Assembly (NCBI RefSeq): GCF_014041995.1
Contig: NZ_CP059492.1
Span: 1,674,001-1,738,000 of the forward strand
Reading direction: 5' to 3'
DNA from: Changpingibacter yushuensis
Lineage (GTDB): Bacteria; Actinomycetota; Actinomycetes; Actinomycetales; Actinomycetaceae
DNA length: 64,000 nt
Part shown: positions 35,088-44,158 of the stretch, one piece after another
Position numbering within the stretch: the first letter of the stretch is position 1
How the letters are laid out: the number at the start of each line of letters is the position of its first letter
Position numbers and translations under genes: made by a program
Notes under the pieces: model-generated
The model's input: only the letters and a program-made list of their open reading frames with translations
The model's database searches: none
Told to the model about the DNA's origin: nothing

Positions 35088-36668
35088 CTAACGAGCCAAA
35101 TCTCGATTCCTGAATCCCTGACGGCCGACCACGATGAATCCCACTGTGATGAGGCTGATCCACGCCAAGCCGGTCCAATCCACGTCAGCTCCAGTCACGT
35201 TTGGGACATGCCAAAACGGGCTAATACCCAGTATCCAATCCCAGAGCTTAAAGGTGGGACCAAGGATCGTGAGCGCGAATGAGATCACTACCCCCACCCA
35301 TCCCGCGAGCGTCACGGCTGGCCGCGCACCAATGACCGCCACGGAGACGCCCACTACTGTCCATGATGCCGGGATGGTGGCGATTGCCTGCACCAAGACA
35401 TCAGAGAACTGCACTCCTATATCAGCACTGGATGCCAACCATGCGATGATCGTTCCCGCGATAAGAATGTTTACAGCGGTTGACAGCGCCGCGAGGAGCA
35501 CGTTGCTCGCGAAGTATCGCGATCGACGAACTGAGCCAGCGATGATTGGCTCTACCCGGTCTTCTATTTCCTCGCTGCGTACCTTCATCACCACTTGCAC
35601 TCCGGACACTGCTGCGAGAATTCCCACCATGCTGAGGATCGTCACAATGAAGGCGGAAACGAGCTCTTCGGAGCTGGCAGCCCCAGATGCCAGTATGTGT
35701 GCCACCGAAGCATCTTCGCTCAGCAGGTCTTGCACCGATGTGGCAAAGTACCCAAACACAACTCCGAGGATGACGAAAGCAATCGCCCACGTCACAACTG
35801 GCCCTCGATTGAGCCGAATGGCAAGGCGCCAGGTGGTGCGCACTTTGCCGCGTGTTGGCCCCGGACGGGGTGGAATCGCACCTTGGCCAAAGTCACGCTG
35901 AGTCTGCAAGGCATATGCCACGACCAGCGCCAACACGGTAAACGCCAGGGCGTAGAGGAGCGGCCACCAATCGTTTTCAAAAGCCGGACGAGTCTGGGTC
36001 ATCCATCCCAATGGGTTGATCCAGATGGTCCATTCTTGGGCGTCCACTGAGTAGGCGAATCCACGCAGCACAAAGAGGACACCTAGGAAGCCGACTGCTA
36101 AGGAGTTTGCGCTTCTTGAATCAGTACCCAGTTGCGCCGCAACTGCCGACACACCGGTGAACATCCATCCGGTGGCCGCGAAGGTGGCGCCAAGCAGCAA
36201 AGAAACCTGCCAATCTCCACCACACAAGGCGGTGACTATGCCAGAGACGCACCCAATCGCTACTGACCCCAACAGAGCGAGCCCGACTGCAGCACTCAAA
36301 CGCGCTTGCCGTCCCATCACGCCCGATGCCAGCAGCTCTGCTTGGCCTGAATCCTCCTGCGCTCGGGTCGAACGGATTACTGCAAAGATCACGCACAGGG
36401 CCGTGAGGAAACCACCCAATGCGAGAGAACGCCATGCGTTGAAACCGTCTGTGGTAGACAGATCGAAAGCGGGACCAAAGATGAGGCCGAGTGCCGGGTT
36501 GGATCCTACTGTCGCCGCGAAAGCTGCTCGGTCCGTCTGAGATGGGAACACCAAGGGATAGGCGATTACAGAGGAAACCGAGAGCGCCGTCACGATGAGG
36601 AGCCACGGGGCAAACCTGCGGCCGTCGTGTTTGACCAATGTGCGGAGCAGCTGACTCGTGCCTCTCAT
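35088..36668 (-). CDS. ABC-2 type exporter permease
   Basis: 526 residues with about twelve membrane spans in two similar halves (spans near 20-40, 90-115, 165-185, 190-215, 235-260 and a matching set after 300). Acts with the ATP-binding gene whose stop overlaps this start (ATGA at 36665-36668). Pair resembles actinobacterial antibiotic or lipid exporters of the TipC/'ABC-2 permease 12-TM' kind. Substrate unknown. Confidence 0.85.
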   Translation of the reverse strand: MRGTSQLLRTLVKHDGRRFAPWLLIVTALSVSSVIAYPLVFPSQTDRAAFAATVGSNPALGLIFGPAFDLSTTDGFNAWRSLALGGFLTALCVIFAVIRSTRAQEDSGQAELLASGVMGRQARLSAAVGLALLGSVAIGCVSGIVTALCGGDWQVSLLLGATFAATGWMFTGVSAVAAQLGTDSRSANSLAVGFLGVLFVLRGFAYSVDAQEWTIWINPLGWMTQTRPAFENDWWPLLYALAFTVLALVVAYALQTQRDFGQGAIPPRPGPTRGKVRTTWRLAIRLNRGPVVTWAIAFVILGVVFGYFATSVQDLLSEDASVAHILASGAASSEELVSAFIVTILSMVGILAAVSGVQVVMKVRSEEIEDRVEPIIAGSVRRSRYFASNVLLAALSTAVNILIAGTIIAWLASSADIGVQFSDVLVQAIATIPASWTVVGVSVAVIGARPAVTLAGWVGVVISFALTILGPTFKLWDWILGISPFWHVPNVTGADVDWTGLAWISLITVGFIVVGRQGFRNRDLAR

Positions 36669-37642
36669 TGAGTCGCCGTGCCTTCCTTGTGCTTCCCTGA
36701 GATCCCACGACTTGTGGGGGTGGAGGCTTCAGACCTTCCCGGTACTTCATCCTCGTCCGCATCTCCATACAGACGCAGGAATAGGGACTCAAGGGACGGC
36801 GGTGCCACCGTCAGCGACGTGAGGCCACAGGCGGAGAGCTCGGTCATCGCGCGGCCGATGAGGTCAGAATCAACTTGGGCTGTGAGAGTGTTGCCCTCGA
36901 TAGAGACATTGTGAAGACCGGCGAGCACGCGCTGATCCGGAATGTGCTCAAGAGTGGCGCGAATATCGGTCCGGGTATGGCGCTGCAGATCGCGGAGAGT
37001 TCCAGTCTCAACGATTCTGCCCTCCCGAATAATCGAGAGGCGGTCCGCTAGAGTCTCAACTTCGGCGAGGATATGGCTGGAGAGAAGAATAGATGCACCG
37101 CGATCCTTCGATTCACCGATGAACTGCTGGAATACGTTCTCCATGAGCGGATCGAGCCCACTAGTGGGTTCGTCCAGAATCAAGAGCTCCACATTAGAGG
37201 CTAGGGCCGCCACGATTGCGACTTTTTGGCGGTTTCCTTTTGAGTATTGCCGTCCCTTCTTTGAGGGGTCCAGCTCGAATCGTTCTATGAGTTGAGCCCG
37301 GCGCGCTTCGTCGAGCCCTCCCCGCAGTGAGCCCAGTAGATCAATCGCTTCACCGCCGGTCATGGACGGCCACAGCGAAACGTCCCCGGGAACGTAGGCG
37401 AGTCTTCGATGAAGGTCGACGACGTTGCGCCACGGGTCTTTTCCAAGTACGCGAGCCGATCCGCCGTCGGCCCGAAGCAATCCGAGCAACACACGGACAG
37501 TTGTTGATTTTCCGGAGCCGTTGGGACCTAGGAATCCGTGCACTTCGCCCTTCCGAACGGTCAGGTCTAGACCCGTCAGCGCATGGAATTTCCCGAAAGA
37601 CTTCGTCAGTCCCTCAACTTCAATCACGCTCTCAACGTCCAT
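36665..37642 (-). CDS. ABC exporter ATP-binding protein (DrrA-like)
   Basis: 325 residues. Walker [10 protein letters not shown] (about 39-47), signature region with [16 protein letters not shown], Walker [15 protein letters not shown]-loop LSSHI. C-terminal extra domain of about 90 residues as in DrrA-type exporters. Coupled to the 12-span permease. Divergent region upstream holds no gene. Confidence 0.9.
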   Translation of the reverse strand: MDVESVIEVEGLTKSFGKFHALTGLDLTVRKGEVHGFLGPNGSGKSTTVRVLLGLLRADGGSARVLGKDPWRNVVDLHRRLAYVPGDVSLWPSMTGGEAIDLLGSLRGGLDEARRAQLIERFELDPSKKGRQYSKGNRQKVAIVAALASNVELLILDEPTSGLDPLMENVFQQFIGESKDRGASILLSSHILAEVETLADRLSIIREGRIVETGTLRDLQRHTRTDIRATLEHIPDQRVLAGLHNVSIEGNTLTAQVDSDLIGRAMTELSACGLTSLTVAPPSLESLFLRLYGDADEDEVPGRSEASTPTSRGISGKHKEGTATQ

Positions 37643-37874
37643 GGGCGCGCCTTTCTATTTGGGATCTCGAAATCGGCAGCACCAGTTCCGCACCATTACC
37701 CAAGCGTCCCACTGGAGGCCGGGCAGGCGATAGTGGCACGCGGGAACCCGTTCTCTAGGCCGCACGTGAACTCTGCGGAAATGCCTCTCATTGCCTTAGT
37801 CCAGAGAATTGGGCCGGTGATACTGCACGACCTTGTGAGCCGAACGCTTTGGGCAATGGAGTATGTACGCCTCG

Positions 37875-37903
37875 AGGGCTCAATTTCCCTTCGGCGAGCC
37901 CTC
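37875..37903 (-). terminator. Short hairpin at the end of the MmyB-type regulator
   Basis: 8-bp stem GAGGGCTC/GAGCCCTC (37875-37882 and 37896-37903) with a 13-base loop overlapping the stop codon at 37880. Weak evidence for termination. Confidence 0.4.
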
Positions 37904-38776
37904 CCCAGCGTGCAGCGACTCACTCGGCTCGGAAGCAGCCCAGCTGGCGAGCATATCCAGCGCGTCAGCTGAAGATGATCCCGGCTCTGCCGTGTACACA
38001 AGCAGCGTCAACTCAGGATCGGATGAAAGCGTCATTGCTTCAAAGTTAAGTGTCATATCCCCCACCACCGGGTGATGCAGACGCTTCGATCCAGTGCGAT
38101 GGAATCGAACGTCATGGGATGCCCACCGCTTGGTGAACTCCGGACTGCGCGTGGTCAACTCACCAATTAGATCAGAGAGCGCCTTGTCATGGGGATGGCG
38201 CCCTGCTTCCGAACGGAGCATAGCTGCGATGTCATCAGCCGCACGCTCCCAATCGGCAAAGAAGATTTTCGCCTCGGGATCAAGGAACGTAAATCGAGCC
38301 GTGTTAGCTGGCCGGCGCGGATCAGCCAACATCGGGCTGTACAGAGCCTCGGCTAGACGGTTGGCGGCCAGAAGATCATGGCGGGCGTTGCGCACCCAGG
38401 CCGGAGCATCCACGATTGCATCGAGAACTTGATACACAACCGGGCGAATACTCGAAGGGTAGGAACGCATCCGTCCAGTTGCCGAACCCGGTAACCGGCG
38501 CGCCAAATCAAAGAGGTACTCGTATTCGGCCTCATCAAGCTGAAGTGCGCGCGCGATCGACTCCAAGACGTCGTCGGAAACACCAGAAAGATTGCCGCGC
38601 TCCAGACGAATGTAGTAATCCACACTCACGCCCGCCAACATTGCAACCTCTTCGCGCCGCAATCCGGGTACTCGGCGTTTGCCCCCGTATGCAGGCAATC
38701 CGGCCTGATCAGGCGTGATTCGAGCCCGGCGCGACGTCAAGAACTCTTTAGCATCACCCTGAAGATCCATAGCCAT
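37880..38776 (-). CDS. XRE-type regulator with MmyB ligand-binding domain
   Basis: 298 residues. N-terminal helix-turn-helix (RRVPGLRREEVAMLAGVSVDYYIRLERG, about 34-60), then an MmyB-like PAS-type ligand domain (about 105-275, with AWVRNARHDLLAANRLAEAL and ADWERAADDIAAMLR). Such regulators, often bound to fatty-acid-like ligands, repress a divergent gene. Here the divergent neighbour is a carboxymuconolactone decarboxylase gene. Start at 38776 or 38770 (two ATGs); AGGAT upstream suits the second. Confidence 0.9.
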   Translation of the reverse strand: MAMDLQGDAKEFLTSRRARITPDQAGLPAYGGKRRVPGLRREEVAMLAGVSVDYYIRLERGNLSGVSDDVLESIARALQLDEAEYEYLFDLARRLPGSATGRMRSYPSSIRPVVYQVLDAIVDAPAWVRNARHDLLAANRLAEALYSPMLADPRRPANTARFTFLDPEAKIFFADWERAADDIAAMLRSEAGRHPHDKALSDLIGELTTRSPEFTKRWASHDVRFHRTGSKRLHHPVVGDMTLNFEAMTLSSDPELTLLVYTAEPGSSSADALDMLASWAASEPSESLHAGEGSPKGN

Positions 38777-39022
38777 ATCCTAGAACCGGAACCGTTCATG
38801 TAGGAGGTACTGCTGGTACCCGTATGACCAGCAACTCCTACCCCACAAAGAACTGGCGTTTAATGGGGTGCGACCGATCGTGCTGGATTCTGCGCGGGGC
38901 GAGTATGCCGCACCGCACCCGCCTCCTCCGGTCTTCATTTCCCACAGCCTTTTTCGAAGCGAGACCCCACACCTAGGGATGTGACGGACTGAGCGCCCAC
39001 CATAACAAGTCAAGGAGAAGAC

Positions 39023-39793
39023 ATGCCATCACACACCGCACAGAAGAATCATGACGAACTGTTTCCCGAGCGAAATTCAACTCTGTCCATCACGGACCCA
39101 GAGCTGATCGAGGTGTTCGACAACTTCGCTTTTGACGAGATTCAGTCACACGGCAACCTTTCCAAGGAGACCCGACTGCTGACTCAGCTCGCCTCAACGA
39201 TCGCAGCGCAGGCGCACGCAGAGTTCCGTGCGCTAGCCGCCGGCGCGCTCAACACTGGAATAACCCCGGTGCAGATAAAGGAAGTGGTGTATCAGGCAGT
39301 GGTGTATCAGGCAGTGCCGTATGTCGGCATGTCTAAGGTTCTCGATTTTCTCATCGCTGTCAACGAACTCTTCACAGACCGTGGTATCGGACTTCCCCTC
39401 GAAGGCCAGGCAACTACCAGCCCCGCAGACCGCATGGAATCCGGACGCGCCATTCAGGGCGATATCTTTGGGCACGATTCGATCACCGCCATGTATGAAA
39501 ACGCTCCCGACGACGAACAGCACATCCAGCGTGCCCTTTCCGGAAACTGCTTCGGCGACTTCGTCACTCGGTCCGGTTTGGACGTTCGGACTCGTGAGCT
39601 CCTGACCTTCACAATGCTCGTCTCATTGGGAGGGTGCGAACCGCAGCTGGCAGGTCACATTCAAGGAAACCTCAACATTGGCAACACTCGCGAGGTGCTT
39701 CTGGATGTCCTCACCCAGTTGATTCCATTCATTGGATACCCCCGCACGCTCAACGGGCTCCGGGTGCTTGACCAAGCCACTCTCAACAAGTAA
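39023..39793 (+). CDS. Carboxymuconolactone decarboxylase family protein, two domains
   Basis: 256 residues with two CMD (AhpD-like) domains: about 25-125 (LTQLASTIAAQAHAEFRALAAGAL..) and about 160-250 (RTRELLTFTMLVSLGGCEPQLAGHIQGNLN). Only the second keeps a cysteine (LGGCEPQ). Relatives are either gamma-carboxymuconolactone decarboxylase-like or peroxide-reducing; no AhpD CxxC is visible. A 15-bp tandem copy in the first domain adds five residues (QAVVYQAV). Expressed divergently from the MmyB-type regulator. ATG at 39023 has AAGGAGAAG upstream. Confidence 0.88.
   Translation: MPSHTAQKNHDELFPERNSTLSITDPELIEVFDNFAFDEIQSHGNLSKETRLLTQLASTIAAQAHAEFRALAAGALNTGITPVQIKEVVYQAVVYQAVPYVGMSKVLDFLIAVNELFTDRGIGLPLEGQATTSPADRMESGRAIQGDIFGHDSITAMYENAPDDEQHIQRALSGNCFGDFVTRSGLDVRTRELLTFTMLVSLGGCEPQLAGHIQGNLNIGNTREVLLDVLTQLIPFIGYPRTLNGLRVLDQATLNK
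39287..39316. repeat. 15-bp in-frame tandem duplication in the CMD gene
   Basis: GTGTATCAGGCAGTG at 39287-39301 is repeated exactly at 39302-39316, giving VYQAV twice. Relatives normally have a single VYQAVPYVGM here. Confidence 0.95.
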
Positions 39794-41648
39794 GGCTTAC
39801 ACGACCTTGCTGGCTGAGCCTGCTGGTGCGGCTTAAGTGTCTGAAAGGGATGAGGAATCGAGTCGGCAGGCGCCCCTTGACCTGGCCCCGATCAGGATCC
39901 TTCACCAAAGCAGAGAACGAAGGCCGAGCACTGTTCACATAGAGGCTCCTATTGCCGGACCCATCCGTCCACCAATTGTACTGGCCACGTGGAATAGTCG
40001 TATATCCGGGAGTGGCGGGGTACGAATTGTAGGTGATGGACAATGTGGGGCGTCCCGATACAGCGTCGCCGGAATTGAACCGCTTCCATCCAAAGTTGTC
40101 TGACTCATTTGCAGCCCGAATACCAACCCAATTCGTGGCATCACCGTTATTGGATGCCGCCTGTGCCCAGGATGTCGCATCGATGGAGACCCACCCCGCA
40201 CCACACGAGGAGGAGTATCCCTTCGTCGCGGTCGAGGACGAGTACTTCTGGAACCACGTCGGTTGCTTGGTCCATCGAGTTGCGCTCGACGCCGCCGAAA
40301 CCGACCACAGATCCCACTGGCGGGCGTTGCATGAGTAGGACCAGAACTCCCATAGGTTGATCTGCGCTGAGGTGACCTTGACCCCTTTGGCCGCAGAGGT
40401 AGTGAATCCCAGGAACGAACGAGCAACCGTGTTCCCGGAGTCGAATGTGCCCAATCGGAGCTCAGGATCCGATGAAAAATCGCCGGTCACTCCCGATTGC
40501 ACGAATGCATCAAAAGCCACTCCGATCGACACGCTCGGATCGACGATCAACGGATAGTCGACACCTTCAGACTGAAGGAAGTCCTCTGCCGGCTGCAACA
40601 AGACCTGGGCAGATTCTTCGGATACATTCACGCTCGTCGGCACCGGCACGGTCACGCCGACCTCTCTGGGTTCATCATCCGGTTCCTGCGCAGAAGGAGA
40701 GTCATCCGCGTCAAAACCCTCATCCTTCGGAGGCGTATTCTTCGTTTCCGCAAGAGCCCACAGACTCTGTTGCGTGGACATTTCCCATTCAAGCGTGAGT
40801 GGATTCGCCAGTTGCCCGTCGGCTGCCGCGTCCCACATGGCTGGCGACCCCACTCGGGCCACTACGCCGTTATCACCTACCAACTCAACGGAACCATCGC
40901 CCGTATCCTGGCTCGTGGCGCCGTCCGCCGCGACGGTCACCGGGAGCGAAATCTCTGTTCCCTCCTCCGGGCGTTCATTCACGATGAAGAACTTCTCGAC
41001 GCCCGAACCGGTGACCTGCACAACCATGTCGATCCCCGGTTGGACGGCAGCGAACGTCGCCCGCGGCCCCTCCACGCTCGGCACCGGAAGATCGCCGGGC
41101 CAAGTCAACTCGCTGACCAAACCCGTCACTGGATCCTGAACGCTAGCGACGGTGGCGATGCCGTCGTCTCCGGCGGATTCGCCACCGGAAACAAGCACCT
41201 CCCCAGAATGGGCAACGGGCCCGTATGCACCATCCTCACGCTGGCGCAGGGTCTCGTCCACGGCGGCCCAATCCTCGTTGGCGGTTCCGTCTCCTCCGAG
41301 CCGAACCCACACCGGACCCGTGGCGACGACCTGCTGCCACTGTCCATCAGGCAAAGCGAAAAGAGAGCCCCGTTCCGTGCGCTGGGACAGATCCTCCACG
41401 CGCTCGCCACGCAACCGCGCCAGCAACTGCGCTGAGAACTCGTCGGAAGCCGTGAGTTCGCCTGTCACGGGCGAGATGAGCTGCTCGTCACTGGAACTGT
41501 TGGCGGTAGCCTCATCTGTGCTGGGCTCGTCGGAGAGGACTGGCGGCGCATCCGCCATGACCATCGCGCAGGCCACCAGAAGGCCCACTCCGCTCATCCA
41601 TCGAAAACGACTAAAAGAAGACGCACGGGATACACCGAGAAAAGACAC
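39783..41648 (-). CDS. DNRLRE-domain secreted protein, C-terminally truncated
   Basis: About 621 residues from a GTG at 41648 with AGGTGG upstream. A signal-like segment (WMSGVGLLVACAMVMA, about 17-35) is followed by an acidic/Ser linker, beta-rich regions, then a DNRLRE domain (about 385-560: VSIGVAFDAFVQSG, RSFLGFTT, KVTSAQINLWEF) and the start of a fibronectin-like part (RPSFSALVKDPDRGQVKG). In known relatives this head is followed by RHS/YD repeats and a polymorphic toxin. Here the protein ends 30 residues later in an unrelated basic tail that runs into the end of the CMD gene, so the toxin-bearing rear is lost. Likely a remnant, or a shortened functional form. Confidence 0.75.
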   Translation of the reverse strand: MSFLGVSRASSFSRFRWMSGVGLLVACAMVMADAPPVLSDEPSTDEATANSSSDEQLISPVTGELTASDEFSAQLLARLRGERVEDLSQRTERGSLFALPDGQWQQVVATGPVWVRLGGDGTANEDWAAVDETLRQREDGAYGPVAHSGEVLVSGGESAGDDGIATVASVQDPVTGLVSELTWPGDLPVPSVEGPRATFAAVQPGIDMVVQVTGSGVEKFFIVNERPEEGTEISLPVTVAADGATSQDTGDGSVELVGDNGVVARVGSPAMWDAAADGQLANPLTLEWEMSTQQSLWALAETKNTPPKDEGFDADDSPSAQEPDDEPREVGVTVPVPTSVNVSEESAQVLLQPAEDFLQSEGVDYPLIVDPSVSIGVAFDAFVQSGVTGDFSSDPELRLGTFDSGNTVARSFLGFTTSAAKGVKVTSAQINLWEFWSYSCNARQWDLWSVSAASSATRWTKQPTWFQKYSSSTATKGYSSSCGAGWVSIDATSWAQAASNNGDATNWVGIRAANESDNFGWKRFNSGDAVSGRPTLSITYNSYPATPGYTTIPRGQYNWWTDGSGNRSLYVNSARPSFSALVKDPDRGQVKGRLPTRFLIPFRHLSRTSRLSQQGRVSLTC

Positions 41649-42285
41649 CGCAACCACCTGTCGAAGGTTGGTCCCGCCTCGACAATGAGAACAGAGACAT
41701 TGAGCCAACCGGCACTTCTTATCGAGCCCAGCCCCCGCAGCACTACACGATCTAACTGCAACGGTAAGGAGAGGTGAAGATATTGTATTCACCTAGCGAC
41801 ATGACAAAAGTCCTAGAACCTCCCGTAAGTTCTCCAAGAACTATCTGGGGATCCCGAAGCATCCATGAGAATGTCATGACAGGCAGTAAAACGCGCCTCA
41901 ACGTGACCTCACATCAAACGAGACCCAGCTTCGCCGTCGGCACATCCTTGGTCTCCTTGGAAGTCAAAGCACTGCGTGTGGCAATGATGCAGATCACCGC
42001 GGTGAAACCGACAATCATCTTCCAGCCCCCTCCCGAAATATCTCGCTTGGACCTCAGATGTGAATTGCTGCCGCAAGGAATCCCATTCTAAGAATCGAGC
42101 TGGAAGAGCCTGCAAATGCTGGTAAGAACTAATCGAGCGATGTGAACTGACAATAATCCCAGGAATATGCTGCATCTGTGTGATTGCAATTGTCACGACT
42201 GCTCAACATGGTCGATAGCTAGTCGCTCACGGCGAGCAATGACAGAGTAGAACCACCTCGACATCAGTATTCCGGATCGAAGAGG
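41649..42285. other. Gap upstream of the DNRLRE gene
   Basis: 637 bases with a lower GC content than the island that follows. The only coding candidate is the small ORF at 41914-42018. This is probably the boundary between core and island, but no attachment repeat was recognised. Confidence 0.5.
41914..42018 (-). CDS. Candidate 34-residue membrane peptide
   Basis: ATG at 42018 is preceded by a strong GGGAGGGGG 7 bases upstream; the peptide MIVGFTAVICIIATRS starts with a hydrophobic helix and then turns polar (SKETKDVPTAK), ending in a TGA at 41914. Same strand as the DNRLRE gene, 265 bases upstream of its start. It is too short for family recognition; chance is possible. Confidence 0.35.
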   Translation of the reverse strand: MIVGFTAVICIIATRSALTSKETKDVPTAKLGLV

Positions 42286-42654
42286 TCATTGCTTTGGCAC
42301 ACGGACGATGAAGCCAAGAGCGTTCGTGATCTCGTCGATGGCTCCAGGCATCGCCCGAAAGTAGGCCCACTTGCCCCGTTGTTCTCGTGTGACGAGACCA
42401 GCATCGCTGAGTTGCTTCATATGGTGGGAAACAGTTGGCTGGGAAAGCCCCACTGGTCCGGTCAGATCGCAGATGCACGCCTCGCCCTCGGGACTGGTGG
42501 CGATCAGGGACAGAAGCATCACCCTGGTGGGGTCACCGAGCACCTTGAAAACTCGTGCAACCCGTTCAGCGTGCGCTGGGGAAACAGCCTCCACTGTCAG
42601 CGCCTCACAGCAGGTGGCGTTGGTAGGGGCGAGACTCGCGGTCGCTATGTTCAT
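42286..42654 (-). CDS. arsR: ArsR-family arsenite-responsive repressor
   Basis: 122 residues. Winged helix core: VARVFKVLGDPTRVMLLSLI, then LSQPTVSHHMKQLSDAGLV (recognition helix). Cysteines C15-C16 at the N terminus and C60/C62 in EACICDL match the arsenic site of actinobacterial ArsR proteins (Corynebacterium type, N-terminal Cys pair plus one in the first helix). It is divergent from arsM and shares the 84-base control region. Confidence 0.92.
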   Translation of the reverse strand: MNIATASLAPTNATCCEALTVEAVSPAHAERVARVFKVLGDPTRVMLLSLIATSPEGEACICDLTGPVGLSQPTVSHHMKQLSDAGLVTREQRGKWAYFRAMPGAIDEITNALGFIVRVPKQ

Positions 42655-42675
42655 GCGTTCATATTACTGCTCACA

Positions 42676-42704
42676 TTGACACATGTCGATATGTCGTGCA
42701 GTAT
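42676..42704 (+). promoter_or_regulatory. arsM promoter with imperfect ArsR operator
   Basis: TTGACA at 42676-42681 and a -10-like AGTATG near 42700, spaced about 17. Overlapping it is the imperfect palindrome GACACATGTCGATATGTC, a fit for an ArsR half-site pair. Confidence 0.55.
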
Positions 42705-42738
42705 GGGTCGTATAGAGATTCGTCGATGGGAGATGTAG

Positions 42739-43515
42739 ATGACTGGTAAGGATGAGGTTGCCCGGGAACAGGTGCGGCGGCGGTACGCAGACGCGGCTCG
42801 GTCCGTCGCCGACGGTGGCTGTTGCGGTTCGGCAGCCTCGTGCTGTGAACCGGCGGTCGGCGCGGTGTCAGCCGGGGTCGGGACGACTTTCGGGTCGGTT
42901 CTCTACGAGACGTCCCAGACCGATGACCTGCCCAGTCAAGCTGTACTAGCGAGTCTGGGCTGTGGCAATCCTACGGCGGTGGCCGATCTGCGAGAAGGGG
43001 AACGGGTGCTCGACCTCGGCTCCGGTGGCGGGATCGACGTTCTGCTCTCCGCCCGCCGTGTCGGACCACGCGGGTTCGCCTACGGCGTGGATATGACCGA
43101 TGAGATGCTGGCGTTGGCCCGCGCGAACGCCGCCGAGGCCTGCGCCCAGAACGTCGAGTTCCTCAAGGGCACGGTCGAAGCGGTGCCGCTGCCCGATGCC
43201 GCGGTCGACGTCGTGATCTCCAATTGCGTCATCAACCTCTCGACCGACAAGCCGGCTGTGCTCGCCGAGATGTTCCGCGTCCTCGTGAACGGTGGCCGGA
43301 TCGGGCTCTCCGATGTAGTTGCCGAAGACGCCCTGACCCCCGCCGAACGGGCAGAACGGGGGTCATTCGTCGGATGCATAGCCGGAGCCATGTCCCGCTC
43401 GGAGTACCTTGACGGACTCGCGGCTGTCGGCTTTGTCGACACCTCGGTGGAGTTCACTCACGAGGTTGCGCCAGGCATGCACGGGGCGATCATCCGAGCT
43501 GCCAAGCCGCAGTGA
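42739..43515 (+). CDS. arsM: Arsenite S-adenosylmethionine methyltransferase
   Basis: 258 residues. N-terminal cysteine pairs in GGCCGSAASCCEP (C28-C29, C35-C36), motif I LDLGSGGGIDVLL (about 92-104), arsenite-site cysteines in SLGCGNP (about C75) and ISNCVINLS (about C158). Makes methylated arsenicals from arsenite. ATG follows GGGAGATGTAG. First gene of the plus-strand arsenic set. Confidence 0.94.
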   Translation: MTGKDEVAREQVRRRYADAARSVADGGCCGSAASCCEPAVGAVSAGVGTTFGSVLYETSQTDDLPSQAVLASLGCGNPTAVADLREGERVLDLGSGGGIDVLLSARRVGPRGFAYGVDMTDEMLALARANAAEACAQNVEFLKGTVEAVPLPDAAVDVVISNCVINLSTDKPAVLAEMFRVLVNGGRIGLSDVVAEDALTPAERAERGSFVGCIAGAMSRSEYLDGLAAVGFVDTSVEFTHEVAPGMHGAIIRAAKPQ

Positions 43516-43723
43516 AGTCCTGACTGTCGCCGGTGCAGGTCCGCGCTGTTGGCTTCACAATCAACACGCCCTTTCGATGTGGTTGGTCCCCGTGATTGCG
43601 GTGCCATCTCACGTCGAGTCCAGACGTCTCCCGCCCTGACCACGTCGGCACTTCTGTTCATCGAGACAGGTCGCCATTCACGAACCCGCCGCAATACCAC
43701 CCATATCTAAGGAGATTTGTTTC

Positions 43724-44158
43724 ATGTCATCAACACAGAACGTTGACCTCGCCCAAGGAACGCGACCCTCATCACGAGTAATCGAGGTGTTCGAACCGGC
43801 ACTGTGCTGCAACACGGGTGTGTGCGGAACGGACCCCAGCCAAGCGCTCATCTCATTTACGGCGGACTGCGCTTACCTGACATCTCACGGTGTTCAGGTG
43901 GTTCGCCACAACCTAGCGAATGATCCCCGAGCATTCGTTGACAACGAGGCTGTCTGCGCCTTCCTCAACGTGGTCGGGTCGGCCGGCCTGCCGCTGGTCA
44001 TAGTAGACGGGGTAACCGTGGCCACCGGCTCCTACCCGGACCGAGCCCAGCTCGAACGGCTCGCACTACTAGGCGGCAGCGACCCCGTCCACGAGGACCT
44101 GGGACTAACCGCCCAGGCGTCGGGAGAGAGTTGTTGCGGGGGTGGATCATGCTGCTGA
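43724..44158 (+). CDS. arsD: Arsenic metallochaperone ArsD
   Basis: 144 residues. ArsD passes arsenite to ArsA. Cysteines present: CC in PALCCNTGVC (C28-C29 and C34) and CCGGGSCC at the C terminus, plus single cysteines in the core. AAGGAG precedes the ATG. Its C terminus overlaps the start of arsA by ten bases, so the two are coupled. Confidence 0.92.
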   Translation: MSSTQNVDLAQGTRPSSRVIEVFEPALCCNTGVCGTDPSQALISFTADCAYLTSHGVQVVRHNLANDPRAFVDNEAVCAFLNVVGSAGLPLVIVDGVTVATGSYPDRAQLERLALLGGSDPVHEDLGLTAQASGESCCGGGSCC

